From: Tissierellaceae bacterium
Lineage (GTDB): Bacteria > Bacillota > Clostridia > Tissierellales > Tissierellaceae
Reading direction: 5' to 3'
Assembly: GCA_029264075.1 (NCBI GenBank)
Contig: JARICQ010000026.1
Span: forward strand, 1-11,303
DNA: 11,303 bases
Part shown: one piece after another, positions 1 to 7,070 of the stretch
Numbering within the stretch: the stretch's first letter is position 1
How the letters are laid out: each line of letters opens with the position of its first letter
Notes under the pieces: generated by a model
What the model was told of the DNA's origin: nothing
Databases searched by the model: none
Seen by the model: the letters and a program-made list of their open reading frames with translations, nothing else
Made by a program: the position numbers and the translations under genes

Positions 1-2
1 AG

Positions 3-977
3 AAGGCAGACCTTATACTAATTGCTCCGGCATGTGCAAATACTATAGGCAAAATATCAGCTGGCATAGCAGATAATCTCTTAACCACAGTAGTTATGGC
101 AGCTACTTCAAAAACAATATTTGCAAGTGCTATGAATACTAAGATGTATGAGAATCCAATAGTTCAAGAAAACATAGAAAGACTAAAGAAACTAGGCTAT
201 GGCTTTATAGAACCTACAGTGGGCAAGCTTGCCTGTGGAGACTATGGATCTGGTAAGATGGCAGAAGCACAGGATATTGTTGATCACTTAGAGGCTTTTT
301 TCACGGAAAAAGATTTAAAAAATAAAAAAATAACAATCACAGCAGGCCCTAGCAGAGAAGCGATTGATCCAGTCAGATACATGAGTAACCATTCTAGCGG
401 GAAAATGGGATATAGTCTTGCTAAGAATGCAGCTAATAGAGGGGCTGACGTAGTTCTTATAAGTGGACCCAGCTCACTTGAGCCACCAAAGAATGTAAGG
501 GTAATTGATGTAGTCACTACAGAGGATATGTTTAAAGCAGTTGAAAGTGAATTTGATCATAGTCAGGTACTTATAAAGGCTGCTGCACCTTCAGACTATA
601 GGCCTGAAAACATATCAAAAGAAAAAATAAAAAAACAAGATGGCCTAGAAACTTTAAATATAAAATGTATAAAAAATAAGGATATAGCTAAGTATTTTGG
701 AAGCAAAAAGAAAGATCAGATAGTAGTAGGCTTTGCAGCTGAGACAAGCGATCTAAATAAGTATGCAAAAGAAAAGCTTAAAAAGAAAAATCTCGACTTT
801 ATAGTTGCAAATGATATAACAATGGAAGGTGCAGGATTTAATCAAGATACTAATATAGTTAATATTATTGACAGGGATGGAAGTATAGTAGAATATCCTA
901 GAATAGATAAAGGTGAACTTGCAAATATTATATTGGATAAGATAAAATATATATTGGACGATAAAGCTAGATTTTAA
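3..977 (+). CDS. coaBC: CoaBC bifunctional phosphopantothenoylcysteine decarboxylase / phosphopantothenate-cysteine ligase (5' end missing)
   Basis: Two consecutive steps of coenzyme A synthesis in the cytoplasm: CoaB joins cysteine to 4'-phosphopantothenate using CTP, and CoaC decarboxylates the product using FMN. The frame is open from the window edge, so the flavoprotein N-terminus with its active-site His lies upstream. An internal ATG at 96 is not the real start, because the conserved sequence before it (KADLILIAP, then ANTIGK, then GIADNLLTT) is in frame. CoaC marks that remain are the AMNTKMYENP stretch and the substrate-clamp motif GKLACGDYGSGKM, with its Cys codon at 234-236. The CoaB half starts near nt 330 and shows IDPVRYMSNHSSGKMG, KAAAPSDYRP, VGFAAET and AND. 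The usual PATAN motif reads PACAN here. The stop codon lies in the loop of a hairpin (963-986). priA follows after 38 nt. Family assignment is very secure. Confidence 0.96.
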   Translation, partial: KADLILIAPACANTIGKISAGIADNLLTTVVMAATSKTIFASAMNTKMYENPIVQENIERLKKLGYGFIEPTVGKLACGDYGSGKMAEAQDIVDHLEAFFTEKDLKNKKITITAGPSREAIDPVRYMSNHSSGKMGYSLAKNAANRGADVVLISGPSSLEPPKNVRVIDVVTTEDMFKAVESEFDHSQVLIKAAAPSDYRPENISKEKIKKQDGLETLNIKCIKNKDIAKYFGSKKKDQIVVGFAAETSDLNKYAKEKLKKKNLDFIVANDITMEGAGFNQDTNIVNIIDRDGSIVEYPRIDKGELANIILDKIKYILDDKARF

Positions 978-986
978 TCTAGCTTT
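963..986 (+). terminator. Hairpin around the coaBC stop codon, possible weak intrinsic terminator
   Basis: AAAGCTAGATT (963-973) and AATCTAGCTTT (976-986) are perfect inverted repeats of 11 nt. With a realistic 4-nt loop they form a 10-bp stem. The 5' arm is the last coding sequence of coaBC and the TAA stop (975-977) sits in the loop and 3' arm. The stem is AT-rich (4 G-C pairs), and the following T-run is short and interrupted (TTTTCAATTTG). It is therefore weak as a terminator, and could instead be an RNA 3'-end or stability element. No promoter is evident between it and priA. Confidence 0.45.
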
Positions 987-999
987 TCAATTTGTTATT

Positions 1000-1018
1000 A
1001 GAGGGAATGAATGCTTTG
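1000..1018 (+). promoter_or_regulatory. Ribosome binding site that places the priA start at TTG 1016
   Basis: AGAGGG at 1000-1005 lies 10 nt before TTG 1016. The in-frame ATG at 1007 is only 1 nt from the same motif, too close for normal pairing. The ATG at 1011 is out of frame. The TTG at 992 has no SD and precedes the motif. TTG 1016 gives an N-terminus (NTKYVEIIINIS) that matches where PriA proteins normally begin. Confidence 0.5.
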
Positions 1019-3484
1019 AATACAAAATATGTAGAAATAATAATAAACATCAGCAACTCAAAAGTTGATAGGCCATTCACCTATATAGTTGATGGCGAAT
1101 TAAGTTCTTCTATTGAAATAGGAATGAGGGTTGTAGTTCCTTTTGGAATGGGAAACAAAGCAATAAAGGGAGTAGTAGTGAATATATCCAATAGTTTTGA
1201 TGGAAATTATAAATTAAAAAAAGTAATAGATATAATAGATGATAAGCCATTAATATCGAGAGAACTAATCCAACTCAGCATGTGGATGAGAGATAAATAC
1301 TTGGCTAGTTCAATTGATTGCTTTAAGCAGATATTTCCACCAGGGGATTTCAAGAAGATAAATACCTTCATAAATTTAAATGAAAATTTTCCATCTTTAG
1401 ATTTTACAGAGGAAGAAAAACAAATCATAAAATACTTAAAAACAAAGAATACAGTGCTTCTTGAGGAATTTAAAAATGACTTTAAAGAATATCCTATAAA
1501 TAAAATATTAAAATCAATGAAAGATAAAAATGTAATTTCAACCTTTATAGATGTAAAATCTAATATAGAAAAAAAATATGAAAAACAAGTCAAGTTGATA
1601 GATACTAGAATGACCCTTGAAGAAACTAGAAAGAAGATAGGAAGTAGAGCAAAAAAGCAACTTGAAATTGCCGAATTTCTATATAAAAGAGAAGAAACTT
1701 CCTTTAAAAAACTATCAAGTAGATTGAAAACAAGCTTAAATACAGTAAGAGCTCTTGAAGGCAAGGGAATAATAGAAATATATGAAAAAGAAGTGAATAG
1801 AAATCCAATAAAGACTGAAATAGAAGCATATGAAAAACATATCTTGTCTTCAGATCAAAACAATGTATATAAAGAAATATTTAATAGTTTTGAAAAGGAA
1901 AAAAATAATAAGTTTTTGATTAGAGGAATAACTGGTAGCGGGAAAACAGAGATCTATCTTCAATTGGTAGAAGAAATGATTAAAAAAGGAAAGGGATCAA
2001 TTGTTTTGGTTCCTGAGATATCTCTAACTCCGCAAACTATAGACAGGTTTGTGGGAAGATTTGGAGACCTGGTCGCAGTTATTCATAGTAGATTAAGCCT
2101 TGGTGAGAGGTTTGATGAATGGAGAAGAATTAAAAATAATCAGGCTAAAATAGTTGTAGGTGCTCGTTCAGCAGTATTTGCGCCATTTGAAAATTTGGGT
2201 TTAATAGTAATAGATGAAGAACATGAATCGACATATAAGTCATCCCAGAACCCCAAATATGACACAATTGAACTAGCATCAAAAAGGGTAGATATTGAGG
2301 GAGCAACTCTAGTCCTAGGATCCGCAACACCATCGTTAGAATCTTATCACAAGGCTTTAAATGGTCATATGAAACTACTAGAACTAGAAGAAAGAGCAAA
2401 TAAATCAACCCTACCCAAACTAAAGATCATAGACATGAGAGAAGAGCTAAATGATGGAAATAAATCTATCTTTAGTCGCGAGCTATATCAGGCTATGGAT
2501 CATACATTAAAACAGAAAAAGCAGATTATATTATTTTTAAATCGTAGAGGATTCTCTACATTTGTATCATGCAGAAATTGTGGATATGTGGTAAAATGTA
2601 ATAGTTGCGATATATCAATGACCTATCATAGAAATATAAACAAACTAAGATGTCACTACTGTGGACTCACAGAAGGACCACCTTCAATATGTCCTGAATG
2701 TAGCAGCAAATATATAAAGTATTTTGGTGTGGGGACAGAGCAGGTAGAAGAATATACAAAGGCTATCTTTCCAAATGCTAGAGTAGCGAGAATGGATTTT
2801 GATACTACAAGCAAAAAAGGAAGCTATGATAAAATACTTGGAGCTATGAAGAGACAAAAGATAGATATTCTAATAGGCACTCAAATGATATCAAAGGGAC
2901 TTGATTTTAAGGATGTAACCTTGGTAGGTGTAATAGCAGCGGATACTTCCCTAAATCTACCAGACTTTAGAGCTCCTGAAAAGACATTTCAACTTATAAC
3001 CCAAGTTGCCGGAAGGGCCGGAAGGGGAGAGGATAGTGGTAAAGTAATAGTCCAGACCTATGACCCAGACCACTATAGTATTGTTTTGTCAAAAGAACAT
3101 GACTATAAATCTTTTTATGAAAATGAAATCCAGCTTAGAGAATCCTTTCTATATCCTCCTTTTTATAATATGATTAATATACTAATTTATGGAGAGAATC
3201 TAGTTGAAGTAAATCATCTTTCTCATCAAATATTTGAATTAGTTTGGAAGAATGTAGACGGAATTGATGAAGTGGACAAAAAGAAACTTATAATAGGCCC
3301 AAATCCAGCTCCTCTAGAAAAAATAAAAAACAACTATAGATGGCATATTATATTAAAAGCAAAAAAAGAAGACATAGATAGTTTTAAAACTGTATTAAAA
3401 CGGGTAATAATGTACAATAAGTACAATTTAAATATAAAAGATGTTAAGATAAGTATAGATATAAATCCAAATTCTATATTATAG
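1016..3484 (+). CDS. priA: Primosomal protein N', replication restart helicase PriA
   Basis: PriA is a 3'-5' superfamily 2 DNA helicase that recognises abandoned replication forks and starts reloading of the replicative helicase. With the TTG 1016 start it is 822 aa, somewhat longer than E. coli PriA and usual for Firmicutes. Order of parts: N-terminal 3'-DNA-binding domain (VDRPFTYIV near the start), winged-helix region, then the helicase core with Walker A GITGSGKT (304-311), DEEH box (400-403) and GSATPS (435-440). The zinc-binding insert has all eight Cys (519, 522, 528, 531, 546, 549, 559, 562). After it come GTQMISKGLDFKDV and the QVAGRAGRG motif VI. All key residues are intact. The start codon is the only doubt: ATG 1007 would add three residues and TTG 992 eight. 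The stop codon overlaps the def SD, suggesting co-translation with def. Confidence 0.96.
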   Translation: MNTKYVEIIINISNSKVDRPFTYIVDGELSSSIEIGMRVVVPFGMGNKAIKGVVVNISNSFDGNYKLKKVIDIIDDKPLISRELIQLSMWMRDKYLASSIDCFKQIFPPGDFKKINTFINLNENFPSLDFTEEEKQIIKYLKTKNTVLLEEFKNDFKEYPINKILKSMKDKNVISTFIDVKSNIEKKYEKQVKLIDTRMTLEETRKKIGSRAKKQLEIAEFLYKREETSFKKLSSRLKTSLNTVRALEGKGIIEIYEKEVNRNPIKTEIEAYEKHILSSDQNNVYKEIFNSFEKEKNNKFLIRGITGSGKTEIYLQLVEEMIKKGKGSIVLVPEISLTPQTIDRFVGRFGDLVAVIHSRLSLGERFDEWRRIKNNQAKIVVGARSAVFAPFENLGLIVIDEEHESTYKSSQNPKYDTIELASKRVDIEGATLVLGSATPSLESYHKALNGHMKLLELEERANKSTLPKLKIIDMREELNDGNKSIFSRELYQAMDHTLKQKKQIILFLNRRGFSTFVSCRNCGYVVKCNSCDISMTYHRNINKLRCHYCGLTEGPPSICPECSSKYIKYFGVGTEQVEEYTKAIFPNARVARMDFDTTSKKGSYDKILGAMKRQKIDILIGTQMISKGLDFKDVTLVGVIAADTSLNLPDFRAPEKTFQLITQVAGRAGRGEDSGKVIVQTYDPDHYSIVLSKEHDYKSFYENEIQLRESFLYPPFYNMINILIYGENLVEVNHLSHQIFELVWKNVDGIDEVDKKKLIIGPNPAPLEKIKNNYRWHIILKAKKEDIDSFKTVLKRVIMYNKYNLNIKDVKISIDINPNSIL

Positions 3485-3498
3485 GAGGAATGAAAATG
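3483..3498 (+). promoter_or_regulatory. Ribosome binding site that places the def start at ATG 3496
   Basis: A perfect AGGAGG (3483-3488) overlaps the priA TAG stop (3482-3484). ATG 3490 is only 1 nt from it, whereas ATG 3496 has a 7-nt spacer. ATG 3496 also yields MALRKVRLSDDPILRKKS, the normal deformylase N-terminus, so the first ATG is rejected as the start. Confidence 0.75.
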
Positions 3499-3975
3499 GC
3501 ATTAAGAAAAGTTAGATTATCAGATGATCCTATTCTTAGAAAAAAATCAAAGGAAATAGGTGAAATAACAGATAGAATAAACACTCTTCTAGACGATATG
3601 GTAGAGACTATGAAGCATGAGGAGGGTGTAGGTCTTGCTGCACCTCAGGTAGGGGTCCTTAGAAGAGCTGTAGTTATAGATATTGGTGAGGGACCCGTAA
3701 AAATAATTAATCCAGTAATAGTTGATCAAGAAGGAGAAGAGATTGACGTTGAAGGATGCCTTTCAGTTCCTGGCAGATCAGGGACTGTCAAGAGACCAGA
3801 AAGAGTAAAGATAAATTACAAGGACATTGAAGGACAAGAGCAAGTAATAGAAGGTACAGGATTACTTGCAAGAGCTATATGCCATGAGATAGATCATTTA
3901 GATGGTATACTTTATATAGATAAGATGATTGAAGAGATTGAAATAGTAGAGGATGAAGAAGATGGGGAAGAATAA
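3496..3975 (+). CDS. def: Peptide deformylase
   Basis: Removes the formyl group from the initiator Met of new proteins as they leave the ribosome. It is a metal-dependent (Fe2+ or Zn2+) enzyme. The predicted protein is 159 aa, normal for the family. All three signature motifs are present: GVGLAAPQ (44-51), EGCLS (86-90, metal ligand Cys88) and HEIDH (130-134, metal ligands His130 and His134, catalytic Glu131). The C-terminus is unusually acidic (EEIEIVEDEEDGEE), and its last codons overlap the start of fmt by 14 nt in another frame. That overlap implies translational coupling of the deformylase with the transformylase that creates its substrate. The assignment is very secure. Confidence 0.97.
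   Translation: MALRKVRLSDDPILRKKSKEIGEITDRINTLLDDMVETMKHEEGVGLAAPQVGVLRRAVVIDIGEGPVKIINPVIVDQEGEEIDVEGCLSVPGRSGTVKRPERVKINYKDIEGQEQVIEGTGLLARAICHEIDHLDGILYIDKMIEEIEIVEDEEDGEE
3948..3964 (+). promoter_or_regulatory. Ribosome binding site that places the fmt start at ATG 3962
   Basis: AGAGG at 3948-3952, inside the end of def, is directly next to ATG 3953 but 9 nt from ATG 3962. The second ATG is therefore the likelier start. It begins the protein 10 residues before the conserved FMGTPDFAVPSLE, as is usual for Fmt. Confidence 0.55.
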
Positions 3976-4906
3976 AATAAGCCTTGTATTCATGGGAACA
4001 CCTGACTTTGCAGTTCCTTCCCTAGAATCTATCCATAAGGCTGACTACGATATTAAAGCTGTAGTTACACAAAAGGATAGAAAAAGAGGAAGAGGTAAAA
4101 AAATTCAATATACGCCTGTAAAGCAAAAAGCTCTTGAACTTGGATTAGAAGTTCTTCAGCCAGACGACATAAATGATTCTGATGTGGAGGATATGTTAAA
4201 ATCCTTAAATCCAGATTTCATAGTTGTAGTTGCCTATGGTCAAATATTAAAACAAAATATTTTAGATATTCCCAAGTATGGATGCTACAATATTCATGCC
4301 TCACTACTTCCAAAGTATAGGGGAGCAGCTCCTATCAACTGGGTTATTTTAAATGGAGAAGAAAAGACTGGAGTCACTATTATGGAAATGGCAAAAGGCT
4401 TGGATACTGGAGACATTATATCATCTTCTTCTATAAAAATAAAAGATGAAGATACAACTGAAGATATTCATGATGAATTATCAATTTTAGGGTCTCAATT
4501 AATAGTGAATACTCTAGAAGATATATTCAGGGGAGATGCAAAAAATACACCACAAGACCATTCGAAATCAAGCTATGCATCTATGTTAAGCAAGGAAATG
4601 GGTCTTATTGATTGGGAGAAGAGTGGAAGAGATATAGTAAACCTAGTCAGGGGATTAAAGCCTTGGCCATCTGCATATACTAGATACAAGACTGAAACTA
4701 TAAAAATTCACAAGGCTAGATTAATAGATAAGGAATACGAGGGAATAAATGGCCAAATAGTAAGGCTCACTCAGGACCAGATTCATGTAAAAGTAAAAGA
4801 TGGCTCTATAGTGATAGAAGAGCTCCAATTTCCTGGAAAAAGGAAAATGGAGACGAGTGAATATTTAAAGGGAAATTCGATGGATTTGGGCACAGTTTTA
4901 AAATAA
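3962..4906 (+). CDS. fmt: Methionyl-tRNA formyltransferase
   Basis: Transfers a formyl group from 10-formyl-tetrahydrofolate to Met-tRNAfMet, making the initiator tRNA for bacterial translation. It is 314 aa from ATG 3962, typical of the family. The N-terminal catalytic Rossmann domain starts with FMGTPDFAVPSLE. The folate-site signature NIHASLLPKYRGAAP carries catalytic Asn110 and His112, and GLDTGD carries Asp148. The C-terminal tRNA-binding domain (about 205-314) includes GLKPWPSAYT. The gene starts within def, and the membrane peptidase gene follows after 17 nt. Nothing is missing. Confidence 0.97.
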   Translation: MGKNKISLVFMGTPDFAVPSLESIHKADYDIKAVVTQKDRKRGRGKKIQYTPVKQKALELGLEVLQPDDINDSDVEDMLKSLNPDFIVVVAYGQILKQNILDIPKYGCYNIHASLLPKYRGAAPINWVILNGEEKTGVTIMEMAKGLDTGDIISSSSIKIKDEDTTEDIHDELSILGSQLIVNTLEDIFRGDAKNTPQDHSKSSYASMLSKEMGLIDWEKSGRDIVNLVRGLKPWPSAYTRYKTETIKIHKARLIDKEYEGINGQIVRLTQDQIHVKVKDGSIVIEELQFPGKRKMETSEYLKGNSMDLGTVLK

Positions 4907-4923
4907 AAGAAAGGAAGATAAAT

Positions 4924-5616
4924 ATGATTGACTTTAACAGTCTTGGTTATTACAGTTCTTGGTTTATATTTGTTTTACCAGCTATGGTATTGGCAGGATA
5001 TGCTCAGATAAAAATCAACTCTGCCTTTGGCAAATATTCAAAAGTATCAAGTGGTACTGGCTATACTGGATCGGAGGTAGCTAGGACAATATTAGATAAA
5101 AATGGTCTTGAAAGTGTTTCTATAAGACAAATACCAGGAAAGCTTACAGATCATTACAATCCAACTACAAGAGAGCTTAGCTTATCTACTTCTGTCTACA
5201 ATGGTAGTAGTATAGCTTCTTTAAGTGTTGCAGCCCATGAAGTTGGGCATGCTATCCAACATGCAGAAGGATATTTTCCACTTGTTTTAAGAAACAACCT
5301 AGCTCCTATAGCAAATATTGGATTTAGGCTTGTATGGATATTTATAGTTATAGGTTTTTTGATATCACCATTTTTTGTACAGTTGGGTATTGCCATGTTT
5401 CTTACGGTAGTTTTATTTCAAATAATTACCCTTCCTGTAGAATTTAATGCAAGCAAAAGAGCCCTTCTGCAGTTAGAAGGCGGAATAATGCCAAGGGAAA
5501 ACATGAAAGCTTCTAAAAAAGTTTTAAATGCAGCTGCCTTAACATATGTCGCTGCAACATTAGTAGCAGTAGGACAACTTTTAAGATTATTGGTTTTTTC
5601 AAATAGCAGGGATTAA
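4924..5616 (+). CDS. yugP: Membrane zinc metallopeptidase, YugP family
   Basis: A 230-aa integral membrane protein of the YugP-type neutral zinc metallopeptidase family. Its substrate is not established. An N-terminal hydrophobic segment is at about 10-28. The zinc motif HEVGH is at 105-109 (His105, Glu106, His109), in AAHEVGHAIQHAEGY. Two closely spaced hydrophobic segments follow at about 125-172, and a last one at about 202-226. Glu173 in PVEFNASKRA, just after the second pair, is a good candidate for the third zinc ligand (my inference from M48-like enzymes). The SD AAGGAAG (4911-4917) is 6 nt from the ATG. It sits between fmt and rsmB, as in many Clostridia. That position reflects conserved gene order and is not evidence of a translation role. 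A terminator overlaps its stop codon. Confidence 0.88.
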   Translation: MIDFNSLGYYSSWFIFVLPAMVLAGYAQIKINSAFGKYSKVSSGTGYTGSEVARTILDKNGLESVSIRQIPGKLTDHYNPTTRELSLSTSVYNGSSIASLSVAAHEVGHAIQHAEGYFPLVLRNNLAPIANIGFRLVWIFIVIGFLISPFFVQLGIAMFLTVVLFQIITLPVEFNASKRALLQLEGGIMPRENMKASKKVLNAAALTYVAATLVAVGQLLRLLVFSNSRD

Positions 5617-5638
5617 AAAGGGAGGAGACTCCCTTTTT
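5615..5638 (+). terminator. Intrinsic terminator after the zinc peptidase gene, symmetric on both strands
   Basis: AAAAAGGGAG (5615-5624) pairs perfectly with CTCCCTTTTT (5629-5638). The loop is GAGA, a GNRA-type tetraloop closed by a G-C pair. The GC-rich core GGGAG/CTCCC is followed by T5, then ATTTGTTTG, which is a standard terminator shape. The A-run on the 5' side makes it equally good on the minus strand. The hairpin begins within the TAA stop (5614-5616). rsmB begins only 28 nt after it, with no clear promoter in between, so some readthrough is expected. Confidence 0.8.
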
Positions 5639-5653
5639 ATTTGTTTGACAAGG

Positions 5654-5691
5654 AAGGAGTGAAAATGTGGCAAAAACAGAAAGAGAACTAG
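5654..5691 (+). promoter_or_regulatory. rsmB ribosome binding site with a GTG start overlapped by an out-of-frame ATG
   Basis: AAGGAG (5654-5659) is 7 nt from GTG 5667, which opens the rsmB frame (AKTERELVF). An ATG at 5665 overlaps that GTG (sequence ATGTG) in another frame. It encodes only eight codons before TAG 5689-5691. Both starts can be served by the same SD (spacers 5 and 7 nt). Confidence 0.6.
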
Positions 5692-7010
5692 TCTTTAGCA
5701 TACTAGATAATATATACAGAAAGGGATCATTTTCAAATATAACACTTGAAAAACATTTAAAAGATGAAGAGAGCAAAAGAAAACAAAACTTTATAAGAGA
5801 AATGGTATATGGAGTATTAGAAAATGATATTTTTTTAGAACATGTAATTTCTAAATCATCTAAAATCAAGATGAAAAAAATACATAAGCCAATACTTATA
5901 ATCTTAAAAATGGGAATCTATCAAATTTTTTTCATGGACAGTGTTCCAAGTTCGGCGGCGGTAAATGAATCAGTAATACTAGCTAAAAAATATGGAAACA
6001 AGGGTAGTATCGGATATGTAAATGGAATGCTTAGAAATATAAGTAGAAATAAAGATGAGCTAAAAAACATAGATATAGAGGATCCTATAAAGCGAATTAG
6101 TGTGAAATATTCTCATCCAAGATGGATGGTGGATAAATGGACAAAGGAATATGGGATTGATTTTACAGAGGACTTATGCAGATCCAATAATGAAAAACCA
6201 AACTTAAATATAACTGTAAATACCTTAAAGACAAGTAGAGAGGATTTAAAAAATAGATTAAAGAAAAGTGGATTCAAGACTAGAGAGTCTAGGTATTCAG
6301 TTGACTCACTAATCATTGAAAATCCATTTAAAATTTCAGACATAAAAGAATTTAAGAGTGGAGAGTTTACAATTCAAGATGAGAGTAGTGCCCTTGTTGC
6401 TCAAATAATGAATCCTGAGCCAGGAAGCACCGTAATAGATGTATGTAGTGCCCCTGGAGGCAAGTCAGTTCATATTGCACAAAAGATGGAAAATAAGGGT
6501 AGAGTAATTAGCAGAGACATATATGAGCACAAGTTAAGTCTAATAAGAAGCAATAGTCAAAGGCTTGGCATAGATATAATAGAAACTGAAATATATGATG
6601 CGATAGAGATTGATGGTTCTCTTGTGAATACAGCTGATTATGTATTGGTAGATGCTCCATGTTCAGGACTAGGCCTTATAAGAAGAAAACCCGAGATAAA
6701 GGCAAATAAGAGCCAAGAAGATATAGAAAGTCTTTCTGATTTACAATTTAGGATTTTAAATAATGCCAAAAATTATCTAAAAATTGGTGGGGTTTTAATT
6801 TATAGTACTTGTACAATAGGAAAAAGAGAGAATGTAGATATAATAGATAAGTTTCTAAAGGAAAATACAGATTTTTCCAAGCTAGATCTAAGCGGCTATA
6901 TAAAAAGTGAAGTAGAGATACCTAGTTTACAAGAAGGATATATTGAATTATATCCAAATATTCATGGTACAGATGGTTTTTTCATAGCGAAAATGAAGAA
7001 AACAAGATAA
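5667..7010 (+). CDS. rsmB: 16S rRNA (cytosine-967 C5) methyltransferase RsmB
   Basis: Methylates C5 of the cytosine equivalent to C967 in E. coli 16S rRNA, using S-adenosylmethionine. It is 447 aa, with an N-terminal NusB-like RNA-binding domain (about 1-140, including SSAAVNESVILAKKYG) and a C-terminal SAM-dependent domain. SAM-binding motif I is DVCSAPGGK (258-266). Motif IV is DAPCSG (329-334, Cys332, needed for product release). Motif VI is YSTCT (379-383, nucleophile Cys382). The end, GTDGFFIAKMKK, is typical of the family. The start is GTG 5667, chosen by the SD and the normal N-terminus. It is separated from the preceding gene by the 5615-5638 terminator and from rlmN by 57 nt. RsmB is chosen over other NSUN-type proteins because of the NusB domain and gene order. 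Confidence 0.94.
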   Translation: MAKTERELVFSILDNIYRKGSFSNITLEKHLKDEESKRKQNFIREMVYGVLENDIFLEHVISKSSKIKMKKIHKPILIILKMGIYQIFFMDSVPSSAAVNESVILAKKYGNKGSIGYVNGMLRNISRNKDELKNIDIEDPIKRISVKYSHPRWMVDKWTKEYGIDFTEDLCRSNNEKPNLNITVNTLKTSREDLKNRLKKSGFKTRESRYSVDSLIIENPFKISDIKEFKSGEFTIQDESSALVAQIMNPEPGSTVIDVCSAPGGKSVHIAQKMENKGRVISRDIYEHKLSLIRSNSQRLGIDIIETEIYDAIEIDGSLVNTADYVLVDAPCSGLGLIRRKPEIKANKSQEDIESLSDLQFRILNNAKNYLKIGGVLIYSTCTIGKRENVDIIDKFLKENTDFSKLDLSGYIKSEVEIPSLQEGYIELYPNIHGTDGFFIAKMKKTR

Positions 7011-7015
7011 AACTC

Positions 7016-7044
7016 TAGATAATAATAGGCTATAATAGTATAAT
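7016..7044 (+). promoter_or_regulatory. Possible sigma-A promoter before rlmN
   Basis: A perfect TATAAT -10 box (7039-7044) lies 17 nt after TAGATA (7016-7021), which matches 4 of 6 bases of the TTGACA -35 consensus. The transcript would start near 7051, leaving a leader of about 17 nt that just contains the rlmN SD. A second TATAAT at 7031-7036 has no partner. This is AT-rich DNA, so chance is a real alternative. If real, it would let rlmN-prpC-prkC-rsgA be expressed separately. Confidence 0.3.
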
Positions 7045-7056
7045 ATAGATTGACAT

Positions 7057-7070
7057 GAGGTGATAAATTG
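7057..7070 (+). promoter_or_regulatory. rlmN ribosome binding site and TTG start
   Basis: GAGGTGAT (7057-7064) is an 8-nt match to the 3' end of 16S rRNA. Its GAGG core is 7 nt before TTG 7068. The next in-frame ATG is at 7092 and has no SD, so TTG is the supported start. Confidence 0.75.

Noticed and set aside
919..948. TTGCAA and TAAAAT with an 18-nt spacer, a possible priA promoter
   Set aside because: Only a 4/6 match at -35. It lies in coaBC coding sequence and upstream of the 963-986 hairpin, so chance in AT-rich DNA is more likely.
992..1015. TTG 992 or ATG 1007 as the priA start
   Set aside because: TTG 992 lies upstream of the only SD and ATG 1007 is 1 nt from it. TTG 1016 has workable spacing and the expected N-terminus, though ATG 1007 is not fully excluded.
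1207..1764. 185-codon open frame on the minus strand inside priA
   Set aside because: It is fully antisense to the well-conserved PriA frame. Its Phe/Ser/Leu-rich translation is what AT-rich antisense coding DNA gives, and I see no SD or recognisable domain.
5513..5869. 118-codon minus-strand open frame across the terminator and rsmB start
   Set aside because: It runs through an intrinsic terminator and antisense to two solid genes, with low-complexity Ser/Leu/Phe composition.
7050..7055. TTGACA, a perfect -35 box, just before rlmN
   Set aside because: The matching -10 position would be inside the rlmN coding region at about 7073-7078, which is A-rich and has no TATAAT-like box.
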